A stretch of DNA of 64,000 bases from Burkholderia sp. WP9 (GTDB lineage: Bacteria > Pseudomonadota > Gammaproteobacteria > Burkholderiales > Burkholderiaceae), in contig NZ_FNTG01000003.1 of assembly GCF_900104795.1 (NCBI RefSeq), forward strand, positions 124,001 to 188,000. Direction: 5' to 3'. Position 1 is the stretch's first letter, and each line of letters starts with the position of its first letter. This document shows positions 56,208 through 63,729 of the stretch, one piece after another. A program made the translations under genes and the position numbers. The notes under the pieces are model-generated. The model saw nothing but the letters and a program-made list of their open reading frames with translations, searched no databases and was not told where the DNA came from.

Positions 56208-56296
56208 TCCCCGTTCGAGCCCTCGAATTGCCCGTTTCCAGTGGCGTCATTACGGCGAAAATGCCCGGCGCCATTACGCCGAAAGGTGACAACAGC

Positions 56297-56653
56297 GACA
56301 AGTACAGCGTGTTTCGCAGGACCGGTGCGAACAGGGATGGCAACAGCGTGACCCATTTCGGCCGGGCGATGTACGAGCTGAACATCGACACGTTCTGCGC
56401 GAACAGTAGCCCCGCCAAGGGGCGCGTCGAACGGGCACACCTGACGTTGCAGGACCGGCTTGTAAAAGAATTGCGGTTGCGTGGCATCAGCACGGCTGCC
56501 GGGGCCAATGCGTATGCGTCTGCCTTCATGGCAAATTACAACGCACGCTTCGCGAAGCCGCCAAAGAGCGGGTTTGATGCTCACCGGCCGCTCAGGGCTG
56601 ACGAGAATCTTGATCTCGTTCTGACGTGGCGCGAGCCGCGCAAGGTGAGCAAG
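56297..56653 (+). pseudogene. ISNCY transposase, C-terminal part, also truncated
   Basis: After the second ACAGC copy the frame continues the ISNCY transposase: DKYSVFRRTGANRDGNSVTH, IDTFCANSSPAKGRVERAHL with the catalytic Glu, and KELRLRGISTAAGANAYA. Homology fades after TWREPRKVSK near 56653, where relatives I recall continue with a further 50 or more residues. The frame then runs into unrelated sequence, including the element's right end, to a stop at 56836. The ISNCY element therefore carried an internal deletion as well as the IS21 insertion. Confidence 0.75.
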
Positions 56654-56928
56654 TGGTGTGAGACTAAAGGCACTAGAGACAGATACCTTAAACCCGGACA
56701 TTTGAACTTAGCCGGAAAGCGGACATTTCAGAATGGCTTTGACAGACAGACAGACATGCCAACAGGCGAGAAGACCGGCCGCATTGCCGACTGTGAGTCG
56801 CCGAAAAGACGTCGAGCAGACCGTCTACGGGCGTGACATCTGCCCCGATCACATCGAGGTTTCGGCGCCGGCCGCCTGAGTTGTCACCCGGCAACTGTCA
56901 AATCGACAACGAGAGCGCCACCTGCCGA

Positions 56929-57156
56929 TTACCTTCCATGCCCACCGCCGCCGTGCCCACCACCATGGCCACCATGGCCACCGTCGTCTCCCCAGCCACC
57001 GCCAAAGCCAATGCCTACGTCGACGGACGGTGCTGCATAGTAGCCAGGCCCGTAGCCGTATGCAGGGGCGGGCTCGTAACCGTAACCGGGCGCCGGGGCA
57101 ACGACACAGCCAGCAAGGCCGGCCGCCAAAGCCGATGCGATAAATAGCCTGATCAT
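56929..57156 (-). CDS. Small Gly/His/Tyr-rich lipoprotein
   Basis: A 75-residue protein; GGGAGAG lies just upstream of the ATG on the minus strand. The signal MIRLFIASALAAGLAGC ends in a lipobox (Cys17). The mature part has a Pro/Tyr/Gly region (GYGYEPAPAYGYGPGYYAAP) and a Gly/His-rich tail (GGHGGHGGGHGGGGHGR) that could bind metal ions. The outer-membrane or periplasmic side is expected. No enzyme family applies. Confidence 0.75.
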   Translation of the reverse strand: MIRLFIASALAAGLAGCVVAPAPGYGYEPAPAYGYGPGYYAAPSVDVGIGFGGGWGDDGGHGGHGGGHGGGGHGR

Positions 57157-57233
57157 GATGTTCTCTCCCTTAATGACTTGGGGACAGCAACATCCAGTCC
57201 CAGCACTTGTACCGATGGCCGCCTTCGGTGCGG

Positions 57234-57282
57234 CCTCTGCTGAAAAAAGGGCACCGAAGCGCCCTTTTCTTTTCAGCAGAGG
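57234..57282. terminator. Large hairpin terminator after higA
   Basis: CCTCTGCTGAAAA (57234-57246) and TTTTCAGCAGAGG (57270-57282) form a perfect 13-bp outer stem. An inner stem AAAAGGGC / GCCCTTTT (57245-57268) gives A- and T-runs on both strands. It directly follows the higA stop (minus strand) and can work in both directions. Confidence 0.8.
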
Positions 57283-57283
57283 A

Positions 57284-57586
57284 TCAAGTGCAGGCGCGCG
57301 CGCGCTGGACCTTGGGCGCCCCTCGGGAGCGCGCTTGCCATAGGTCATACGCTGTTTGTTGGGCCAGCCACAAGTCAGCGCGGCCGCCATTCTCCACCCC
57401 GATCCACCCTTCGAGACGAAGAGCCATTTCGGGGGATATGCCGGCGTGCTCGTTCAACACGCGCGATAACGCCACACGTGAAACGCCAAGTTGGGATGCT
57501 GCCTCAGTCACCGTCAAACCAAGCTCCGGAAGGACATCCTCCCGGAGCGTTTCACCCGGGTGAGGCGGGTTAAACATTTGGGTCAT
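57284..57586 (-). CDS. higA: HigA-family antitoxin
   Basis: A 100-residue XRE-type protein with the addiction-module HigA signature: [40 protein letters not shown] as helix-turn-helix, and [19 protein letters not shown]. It lies 10 bp after the toxin gene, so the order is toxin first, as in higBA loci. HigA binds HigB and represses the operon promoter. The C-terminal tail is basic. Confidence 0.92.
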   Translation of the reverse strand: MTQMFNPPHPGETLREDVLPELGLTVTEAASQLGVSRVALSRVLNEHAGISPEMALRLEGWIGVENGGRADLWLAQQTAYDLWQARSRGAPKVQRARACT

Positions 57587-57596
57587 TCACTGAACC

Positions 57597-57875
57597 TCAG
57601 TGGTAGTCCTGGTAGTCCACCAAGACGGCGTCAGTACCTTCGAACCTGAAGGTTATTCGCCAGTTTCCATTTACCGTGACCGCATAATGGTCCGCTAGGC
57701 GCCCCTCAAGGGGGTGGCATTTCCAACCCGGCACATTCATATCCTGCGGTGACTGAGCCACATCGAGCCGGGCCAACTGACGTTTTAATCTGGATGCATG
57801 GTCTGGCCTGATCCCAGCCTTACTTCCGCTTGCGAAGAACTCCTCGAGCCCCTTGTGCCGCCATGATTTGATCAT
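57597..57875 (-). CDS. higB: HigB-family toxin (RelE/ParE superfamily mRNA interferase)
   Basis: A 92-residue protein with the HigB pattern: MIKSWRHKGLEEFFASGSKA, ASRLKRQLARLDVAQSPQDM, GWKCHPLEGRLADHYAVTVN and NWRITFRFEGTDAVLVDYQD. HigB toxins cut mRNA on the ribosome; the basic and aromatic residues of the C-terminal strands are present. GGGAGG lies 3 bp before the ATG. The operon is on the minus strand and ends at the hairpin beyond higA. Confidence 0.92.
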   Translation of the reverse strand: MIKSWRHKGLEEFFASGSKAGIRPDHASRLKRQLARLDVAQSPQDMNVPGWKCHPLEGRLADHYAVTVNGNWRITFRFEGTDAVLVDYQDYH

Positions 57876-57928
57876 GGGCCTCCCGATAACTGTTGATGTC
57901 CATATCTTTCACTCCTTCATGTTTGCGT

Positions 57929-58033
57929 TCAGTTTTCGAGGTCAGTTTTTAGCGTCAGTCGTTCAGTTTTTTTAGCGATCAGTTTTCAGTTTTGGCGCTT
58001 CAAGCCATGTATAGCGTATAGCTACACTATACA
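57929..58033. promoter_or_regulatory. Iterated CAGTTTT repeats and TATAG inverted repeat upstream of higB
   Basis: Five CAGTTTT units lie in 65 bp (starting near 57930, 57943, 57964, 57980 and 57987). Further upstream, TGTATAG (58008-58014) and CTATACA (58027-58033) form an inverted repeat with an extra TATAG between them. This is the expected place for the HigA operator and the higBA promoter on the minus strand. Confidence 0.5.
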
Positions 58034-58142
58034 GTCATGTCGGTAGATGGTCAAACGTCTATCTGAGGCAAAGCCTAACCTGACCTGTCACGCCCCATCT
58101 CCTGCCTGACGGATAAGTCCTGTACAAGGCAGCTTGTACTCA

Positions 58143-58195
58143 TTTTACGTTATAGTAACGAAATATGAAATTTTTACGTTACTAATAACGTAAAA
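58143..58195. promoter_or_regulatory. Two palindromic operators upstream of an RHH-like gene
   Basis: TTTTACGTTA (58172-58181) and TAACGTAAAA (58186-58195) form a perfect 10-bp inverted repeat with a 4-bp spacer. A second, imperfect copy lies at 58143-58163 (TTTTACGTTA and TAACGAAA). The pair is 29 bp apart centre to centre, close to three DNA turns, and ends 28 bp before the GTG at 58223. Confidence 0.7.
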
Positions 58196-58222
58196 TAGAG
58201 GTGGTCAACCCCATCAGGCTGC

Positions 58223-58540
58223 GTGACGAACTGGCGCGGGCACGGCGCGGGCTTGAGGCGGTGTCACGGGCAACGCCATCGACCCGTCCTTCTTCGGACG
58301 TGGCGGCCGGTCCTCGGACGGATTCCGCGCCCGGAGGACGCCGCTTCTGGCGAGCGGCGCCTGCACCTGACAATGAATGGCACCCGGATTTTCGCGCTGG
58401 AGCGGCTGGTCGCGCACTTTGGCCTGTCCAGGCGTGCGGTGATCGAGCGCCTGACTGACTGGGCCGACGACACGCTGTCCAAGTCTTTTTACGACGACGA
58501 GGTTGCATTTAACCGTTACATCGACCGCGCCCGTAACTAA
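58223..58540 (+). CDS. Ribbon-helix-helix-like regulator, start uncertain
   Basis: The frame from GTG 58223 gives 105 residues. The convincing part is the last 60: ERRLHLTMNGTRIFALERLV, then AHFGLSRRAVIERLTDWADD and a tail ending YIDRARN. A beta strand followed by two helices with this spacing fits a ribbon-helix-helix DNA-binding domain. The first 45 residues are Arg/Pro-rich and may be an out-of-frame remnant; a parallel frame from GTG 58201 overlaps them. The strong palindromes upstream support autoregulation. Confidence 0.55.
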   Translation: MTNWRGHGAGLRRCHGQRHRPVLLRTWRPVLGRIPRPEDAASGERRLHLTMNGTRIFALERLVAHFGLSRRAVIERLTDWADDTLSKSFYDDEVAFNRYIDRARN

Positions 58541-58677
58541 AAATAATCCGCCCTACAATGGGGTCGAAGAGGAAGCGCCGCCGCGATGACATCATGGCAG
58601 TTGGAAGCAGCAACAAACCCGGTGCATCCCAACACTGACGGTTTCGCGTTCCTCCGTCACTCTCAGGTCGACCGGCT

Positions 58678-58880
58678 TCAGCCGGCCCAGATCTCCCAGT
58701 TATCGGCGTAATAGTCGCGATTGCACGCGGCACACAACCGCTTTCCTCCCCGATCAGATTCACCTTCACGGCGGGCATTGCCCCGCACTGCTCGCACGGC
58801 ATCACGACATCCTCAGGCTTCCGGCCCGCGTCGAACAGCCCGTTCACGTGATCATCAGTCAGTCTCGGTGGTAACGTCAT
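58678..58880 (-). pseudogene. Small zinc-ribbon protein with a one-base frameshift
   Basis: From the ATG at 58880 the frame reads MTLPPRLTDDHVNGLFDAGR and VMPCEQCGAMPAVKVNLIGE with a CxxC pair. In the other frame, just after LIGE, the sequence continues KRLCAACNRDYYADNWEIWA to a stop at 58678, supplying the second CxxC pair. The two halves lie in different frames: the span is 203 bp, one short of 68 codons. A single-base deletion near 58750 would explain this, either as a real mutation or a sequencing error. The intact protein would be a 67-residue zinc ribbon. Confidence 0.65.
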
Positions 58881-58938
58881 GTCGTACTCCTTATTTTTAT
58901 AACGAAGAGAAAGACGCCCCTCCCTGTCCTTTGACGAA

Positions 58939-59244
58939 CTAGAAGAGCGCCGGCTGCCGCTCGGACGCGATTGGCATTACATCCAGCTGTGCCAGCCGCT
59001 TACGCGCCTGCGCAAGGTCGTGAAGCAGCTGCCGCTGCAACCAGGTTTCCGCCCCGCCACCGAATGCCAGATCGAGCCGTAACGCCATTTCGGGCGAAAT
59101 GCCGGCCTTACCGGTGAGCAGGTTCGTCAGCGCCTGCCGGCTCACGCCGAGCACGCGCGCACCCTCGGTAACACTTAGCTCGAAGCGCTCCAGACACTGC
59201 TGGCGCACCAGCTCGCCCGGATGAGAAAAGTCAGGATGGGTCAT
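58939..59244 (-). CDS. HigA-like antitoxin/regulator without adjacent toxin
   Basis: About 101 residues from the ATG at 59244; an upstream ATG at 59307 would add 21 residues of poor quality. It has THPDFSHPGELVRQQCLERF, VTEGARVLGVSRQALTNLLT as helix-turn-helix, and [20 protein letters not shown], clearly of the HigA/VapI type. No HigB-like gene precedes it. It may be a solitary regulator, or its toxin was lost. Confidence 0.85.
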   Translation of the reverse strand: MTHPDFSHPGELVRQQCLERFELSVTEGARVLGVSRQALTNLLTGKAGISPEMALRLDLAFGGGAETWLQRQLLHDLAQARKRLAQLDVMPIASERQPALF

Positions 59245-59453
59245 CAGCACACAATATCGGTTCTCGTCTTCAGTGACAAGTGACAATTGACACTTATTTT
59301 TGACCATACTGCCGACCTTAAAGTCGCCGTGGTGACGCAGCGGTCAAGTGTGGCATTGCCGCGATGCGTCCCCGTCGAGCGACGAAACCGAAGGACTGCG
59401 GCCGGAATACGCCATGCGCAATACGCGTTGCTTCATTCGGAAGGAGACGAGAA

Positions 59454-59732
59454 ATGAAGGATGCAAACAAATGCTGGCCGATGCTTCCGGCAGTGGTCCT
59501 TCTGCTCACTGGCTGCGCCACAAGCGGCGTTCAGGCTGGCACGCAGATGCACCTTGCCGCTACGCTGAAGGAGCTGCCGCGAGCACACGGCATCGACGCT
59601 GATAACTGGACAAACGCGCGATTGCGCACCGTGATTCGTCAGCGGGTCGGCGTCGACTACACTCGCGGATACATCCTGAAAATTGCCATTCGTGCTGGGG
59701 TGGCAGACCTGCTTACAAGACGCCGTAGCTGA
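59454..59732 (+). CDS. Small lipoprotein with a helix-turn-helix-like C-terminus
   Basis: A 92-residue protein; GGAGACGAG lies just before the ATG. The signal MLPAVVLLLTGCATSG has a lipobox Cys. The C-terminal half (ADNWTNARLRTVIRQRVGVD, then YTRGYILKIAIRAGVADLLT) resembles the winged helix-turn-helix found in IS630-type transposases. A DNA-binding fold behind a lipoprotein signal is unexpected, so this may be a chance fusion of a lipoprotein start with a transposase remnant, or a small adaptor domain. Confidence 0.5.
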   Translation: MKDANKCWPMLPAVVLLLTGCATSGVQAGTQMHLAATLKELPRAHGIDADNWTNARLRTVIRQRVGVDYTRGYILKIAIRAGVADLLTRRRS

Positions 59733-60051
59733 TCCATTCATCCTGGTCCTAGCCGCCCCGTCATGTGTGGCGGTGGCGGCAGCGTGAAGCCGCAGCAATG
59801 CACCGCGAACAGCGTTCAGCTCGTTTCGAACACCGATGGCAGATACCGCGTCAATCGCGTCGAAGCATGCGGCCATGGCACGGGAACAATTGCTAACGGT
59901 CTGCTTTACGGCAAGCTCCGGCCGGTCAAACTGGTCGTCAGGCGGTAGAAGTGGGTCGCGTGCCGCCGATCACCGACAGGCAGGGACTGGAACGGAAATC
60001 CGGCTCGAGTCTGCTGATGGCCGCTTTCAATAGAAAATCGGACGGGATAAG
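59733..60051 (+). other. Spacer
   Basis: No convincing gene was found in these 319 bp. A 61-codon frame at 59763-59948 has no ribosome-binding site and no recognisable product. It may be decayed DNA. Confidence 0.35.
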
Positions 60052-61218
60052 CTACCCCGCCGCCATCGACTGACGGCGATGCTTGTATGCACGCACGAAG
60101 CGTATCGGCGTCCAGACGACGATTGCAGAGGTTCCAAAGAAGACGGTCGCACCTACGACGGTACTGGAGAGTGACATCGCCACCTCGATCAGGCCGAACA
60201 CAAAAATGCCGATGAAACTCAAAAATGGCGCGAGCAGCGATCGCCACGGGCCAACACGGCGTTTGCCGGGAGCATCGTCGCCGCCTGGACGTACCTCCTG
60301 GAAATCATCGTCCATTGGCTCTGACGACGATTCATTCGCCGTGGCGCCGTCTGCCTTCTTTCTGGAAAAAAGCCGCTTGAGACTCGCGTATAGCTCGGAA
60401 GGGGTTCGCCAGGGCTTCTGACCGGTCATCCGCCCAGGATACGCTCCGTCCACGACGCATGAGTAGGTCTTGCCATTGCGCGTATATTCGACGAGTACAA
60501 ACGGTAGGAGGAGCTGTCTTTCAACGGCGAATCGGCAGTTATCCTCATCAATTGTCTCCCATCTCAGGTTCTGCCAGTAGGAGATACCGGACAGATGTTT
60601 CTTCTTGATTTCCTTCTCTAACTTTTCGTCAATGTGTTTCGCCACCGACGCGAAGATGGGGTTAAGTGGTGGATGCTCAAAGGTCGAGACCGTCACGCCC
60701 GCATCGGCCAGTTTGGCTTCGATCGATTGCGGCGAGGAGGTGGCAGTCCGAGTGTCGGGCCGCTTCTTGATGAGTTTCTGGATCCAGCCCAGATTGTTCT
60801 CCCCCAGAGTGGCCGCCGCCTGTGTGTAGACCAACTGGAGTGCGGTCACATGGTCGCCCTGATGGTGATCATTAGATTGGTCATAGGTGACGTAGTGTTT
60901 TTCTTGAGGTGCCTTTGGCTCCGACGTACGTCTCTTGTCGGTGTCCGAAAGTCGCTGATAGTGCGACAAGGCGATGGCGTGATTGTTCTTGTCCGCGATG
61001 AAGCGTCCCTGATCGACCGTACCAACATCGACCCAGAATCGGATGTTGTAGGCCGCACTGATCTGAACGACAGGCACCAACACGAATCGTGTCCCGGCAA
61101 TCTGTATCTTCTTGCGGTCCTCATCGGTTGCTGCGATGCCCTTCAGCCAGTTGAAGAGCACGGACTGGATGTCAGAATGCTTACAGGCAAAATCGACCGC
61201 TCCTTCAAATGCACCCAT
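60052..61218 (-). CDS. Unknown membrane protein next to J-domain gene
   Basis: A 388-residue protein. The first 300 residues are soluble and mixed alpha/beta (IQIAGTRFVLVPVVQISAAY, FWVDVGTVDQGRFIADKNNH). A charged linker (residues about 290-325) follows, then two C-terminal membrane segments (LAPFLSFIGIFVFGLIEVAM and VVGATVFFGTSAIVVWTPI). No family was recognised. It lies 222 bp downstream of the J-domain gene on the same strand. The pairing of an unknown membrane protein with a membrane J-protein suggests a joint function. Confidence 0.65.
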   Translation of the reverse strand: MGAFEGAVDFACKHSDIQSVLFNWLKGIAATDEDRKKIQIAGTRFVLVPVVQISAAYNIRFWVDVGTVDQGRFIADKNNHAIALSHYQRLSDTDKRRTSEPKAPQEKHYVTYDQSNDHHQGDHVTALQLVYTQAAATLGENNLGWIQKLIKKRPDTRTATSSPQSIEAKLADAGVTVSTFEHPPLNPIFASVAKHIDEKLEKEIKKKHLSGISYWQNLRWETIDEDNCRFAVERQLLLPFVLVEYTRNGKTYSCVVDGAYPGRMTGQKPWRTPSELYASLKRLFSRKKADGATANESSSEPMDDDFQEVRPGGDDAPGKRRVGPWRSLLAPFLSFIGIFVFGLIEVAMSLSSTVVGATVFFGTSAIVVWTPIRFVRAYKHRRQSMAAG

Positions 61219-61440
61219 TTGTTACTACCCGTTGACGTTGATTTTGGAGCAATCCTCCGGCACTTCCCGGAGGCGTTATTGTTATGTAATTCAGAATGAT
61301 CCTGACGTACCGATTCTGGGATTTTCTGAGCATGCAGCCTGATATCGGCACTTACGCCAGCTTTCTTAACCGTTGCGCGCGCAAATAAACGACGGGAGCG
61401 AGCGGGCTGCCCGTCGAACAGAGGGATTTTGGCGACGGGG

Positions 61441-62547
61441 TCATGTTTGACCATTTCGGGTGCAAACTGTCTTTGTGCCCATCGGAAGGGAGCAATAGCC
61501 CGCCCAACCGTCAATTTCCGATCGTTCGAACGACGCTTGTTGCTCGTCGGTATCTGGCCAGTAGCTGATTGCATATCCGCACCGCTGGCTCAAAAGAACG
61601 ATGACTGGTTTGAACGGACCAGCCGTACGAGGCGTCTGCCTAAGCACAACCGAGTCCGGACAGGTCGCGCTGACCGCAGGCAGAGATCGCACCGCGGATG
61701 CGTACGCCATGTCGATATCCGCCTGCGCCTGGACGGAGGCTTGAGCCCAGCGAGCAGCCAACTCCGCGGCACCAGCGTCTTTCGGGGACGTTCCGTCATC
61801 GGTTGCCAACGCAGCACTTGCAGGGCCAGGAGACTGCGCGGAAGGCGCCACGTGTTCAGTTTCGCCCAGGGGCGCACCCTGCGCATTCAATTGCTCGTGG
61901 GCTTGCGTCGTCGACGTGAGACCGGACGGAGTCGGAGGCGATTCGGAAGCGCCTGCCGAAGTCGTGGACGAATTGATGGTCCCGCTCCTGACGAGCGGGG
62001 ACACCGCATTGCCTAGGTGGTCGCCCGAAGTTGGCACTCCGGCTTGACTCACTGTGTCAGAACTCGCGCCGGTAGCGTCGGGCGTCGCCGCGGGGGCGGA
62101 GTTGTCTGCGTGCCCGTTACCGCCCGTTAGCAGTCGAACCACAACGACCAGGAGGATGCCACCTGCCCACATCCAGCCATGCCGCAGCTTTGGCGCCGCA
62201 CCCGCGCGCCCAGGTTCGAAGCCTTTGCGGGTGTAGACCCACTCGGAATCTCTTGTATTGAATTTTTGGAAATCGCTGGTCTCGGCCCTCGGGGTCTCGT
62301 TCGCTGTTTCCCGAGCAGGTTCGGCAGCTTCCGCAGAGAGAGTTTCATCATAGCGGCGGCGACTCTCCGCGTCCCCCAGCACAGCATACGCTTCGTTGAG
62401 GATCTTCATGATCCTCGTCGCATCCGCGCTGCTGTTCTTGTCTGGATGGTAGCGCTGACTCAGCGCCTTATACGCGGCCCTGATGACTTCTGGCGGCGCA
62501 CTACGAGCTACTCGCAGATTATCGTAGTGGGTATGCTGTCGGACCAT
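61441..62547 (-). CDS. J-domain (type III DnaJ-like) membrane protein
   Basis: A 368-residue protein. Residues 1-68 form a J-domain: THYDNLRVARSAPPEVIRAA, the HPD motif in YHPDKNSSADATR, and LNEAYAVLGDAESRRRYDE. A membrane segment follows near residue 125 (HGWMWAGGILLVVVVRLL), then a low-complexity Ser/Thr/Pro/Ala region (residues about 140-265). A C-terminal domain of about 100 residues contains three Cys (SATCPDS, LSQRCGYAI, AGYCSLPMGTKTVC). It lacks the Gly/Phe and zinc regions of DnaJ. It should recruit an Hsp70 to the membrane. The C-terminal domain family is unknown. Confidence 0.82.
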   Translation of the reverse strand: MVRQHTHYDNLRVARSAPPEVIRAAYKALSQRYHPDKNSSADATRIMKILNEAYAVLGDAESRRRYDETLSAEAAEPARETANETPRAETSDFQKFNTRDSEWVYTRKGFEPGRAGAAPKLRHGWMWAGGILLVVVVRLLTGGNGHADNSAPAATPDATGASSDTVSQAGVPTSGDHLGNAVSPLVRSGTINSSTTSAGASESPPTPSGLTSTTQAHEQLNAQGAPLGETEHVAPSAQSPGPASAALATDDGTSPKDAGAAELAARWAQASVQAQADIDMAYASAVRSLPAVSATCPDSVVLRQTPRTAGPFKPVIVLLSQRCGYAISYWPDTDEQQASFERSEIDGWAGYCSLPMGTKTVCTRNGQT

Positions 62548-62608
62548 TTTTGCACAGGTTCTGAGTGTCGACCTCTGGCTAACGGCACCGATAATAAAAA
62601 CCTGAGGC

Positions 62609-62830
62609 CTACGGCCTTCGCGAGGTGCTTAACCGGTTGCGCTCGCGCGTCCCCTTTGCCCCGCTGGGCTGCTCCCGCAGCAGCCGGATGGCGTGCCTGC
62701 GGTGATATCCGGTCAGAGCTACGAACTCGTCGAGAATCCTGATCCGATCACCGAACGTTGCGCTTCTATACCGCAATTGCAATGCTGCGACCAACTCCTT
62801 GCGTGTCGTCATGCTGATGTGCCTCGTCAC
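62609..62830 (-). pseudogene. Transposase fragment (N-terminal)
   Basis: The product MTTRKELVAALQLRYRSATF, RIRILDEFVALTGYHRRHAI and RLLREQP is the N-terminal DNA-binding part of a known large integrase-type transposase. Homology stops near ERNRL (about 62645), and the frame ends in unrelated residues. The catalytic domain is absent in the window, so this is a remnant. Confidence 0.75.
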
Positions 62831-63191
62831 CTCGTGTCGCTCCCGCCGGACAATCCGGCGGGTAGCAAACTACGTGAGGCAACGGGTCAGCGCGCGTTGC
62901 ATTTCTGATGAGTCAATGCGCCCTGCGGCTACGGACTCGTGTCCACCATCGAGCATGGCAGCTCCGATGCGGATTTCGGACACTCAACGCGGTTGCGGGC
63001 ATACGGGAGGGCTTTCCAGGCGATGTAACAGAGGAGAGACTTTGTGCGCTATCGGCGCGTGAACAAACCCCTCACGAACAACACCCTATGAAGAGCCTGG
63101 ACGGCGCAAAAACGCGCCGGGTGGGTCATCCAAGGACTGCAATAAATTAATCGCTATACGGTTCATCACAACAGCCCCAAAGGCCCCTGTC
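62831..63191 (+). other. Spacer after transposase fragment
   Basis: No supported gene was found in these 361 bp. The sequence looks like remnant DNA between a transposase fragment and a small lipoprotein gene. Confidence 0.35.
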
Positions 63192-63347
63192 ATGACCCGT
63201 ATCATCATTCTCGCCACATCGACCTCGCTGCTCGTTGGCTGCGCAACCCTGCCGCTGCAGCCGGTCGGCGCACACACCCAATCAGCCATCACCGCCCACA
63301 CTCTGGGCAACGTTCTCGGCCACCTCGATGCAGCAAGCCCGGCCTAA
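63192..63347 (+). CDS. Very small lipoprotein
   Basis: A 51-residue frame from ATG 63192 that is short but well formed. A signal with lipobox (MTRIIILATSTSLLVGC) is followed by ATLPLQPVGAHTQSAITAHT and a short tail. A weak AAAGG precedes the start. An 8-bp GC-rich inverted repeat (GCCCGGCC at 63337-63344, GGCCGGGC at 63349-63356) spans the stop codon and may form a terminator stem, though no T-run follows. Confidence 0.6.
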   Translation: MTRIIILATSTSLLVGCATLPLQPVGAHTQSAITAHTLGNVLGHLDAASPA

Positions 63348-63580
63348 CGGCCGGGCACGACTCAAAAGCGGTGGAATATTCACCGCTTCCATGCGTGGGC
63401 GCGCATACAGCATCGGTCATCCAGCGTTTTAAAAAGCAGCTTGCAGAAACCGGGGCGGTTTCCTTCCTTCGCCAAAGCCTGCGTCGCCGGTTATCTGGGC
63501 CGTGGCGGCCCTGTTGGACCCTCGCCCACACTAGGCGAGGCCATCGAGAGGTCAGCCGCTCTAAAGGTCCTTTTCTGGTT

Positions 63581-63705
63581 TTCCGAGTTCGGCACGTTGA
63601 GCACCAGTTTTTGCCCGGTTTGCTGTGGGCTCTTTTCCGGCCAGACCGGGCGTTTGCGGCTCTTGCAAGCGCTCACCTTCATCCTGGAACGTGCTGAACT
63701 CGGAA
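63581..63705. repeat. Long imperfect hairpin with nested inner stem
   Basis: TTCCGAGTTCGGCACGTT (63581-63598) pairs with AACGTGCTGAACTCGGAA (63688-63705) with one mismatch. Inside, GCCCGGT (63613-63619) pairs with ACCGGGC (63645-63651). No gene was recognised here. It could be a small non-autonomous element or a structured DNA site. Confidence 0.55.
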
Positions 63706-63729
63706 TGGCGGCCGGCGCCGGTCCTGTCA

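Larger units (their letters stand above)
42792..56291 (+). mobile_element. IS21-family element inserted in ISNCY, itself interrupted twice
   Basis: The element starts TGTGAATTTCCGG and ends GGTGACA, giving the TG...CA termini of IS21 elements. It is flanked by the 5-bp direct repeat ACAGC (42787-42791 and 56292-56296). It carries istA (split at 47310 and 54635) and istB. Several copies of a 20-bp repeat lie at the left end and two at the right end. A RIT element sits at the istA ribosome-binding site, and a serine-recombinase element lies inside istA. Without the inserts it would be roughly 2.6 kb, normal for the family. Confidence 0.9.
42073..56730 (+). mobile_element. ISNCY-type insertion sequence, outermost element, split by IS21
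   Basis: The left end begins TGTAATGTCCGCTTTT and, read inward, AAGTTCAAATGTCCG. The right end read on the minus strand from 56730 begins TGAAATGTCCGCTTT and continues AAGTTCAAATGTCCG. These form imperfect terminal inverted repeats of about 40 bp with one gap. The transposase reading frame is cut at 42791 and resumes in frame at 56297 once the 13.5-kb insertion and one target copy are removed. No flanking target duplication was identified. Confidence 0.8.

Noticed and set aside
59763..59948. 61-codon open frame
   Set aside because: No ribosome-binding site or family; kept only as part of a spacer entry.
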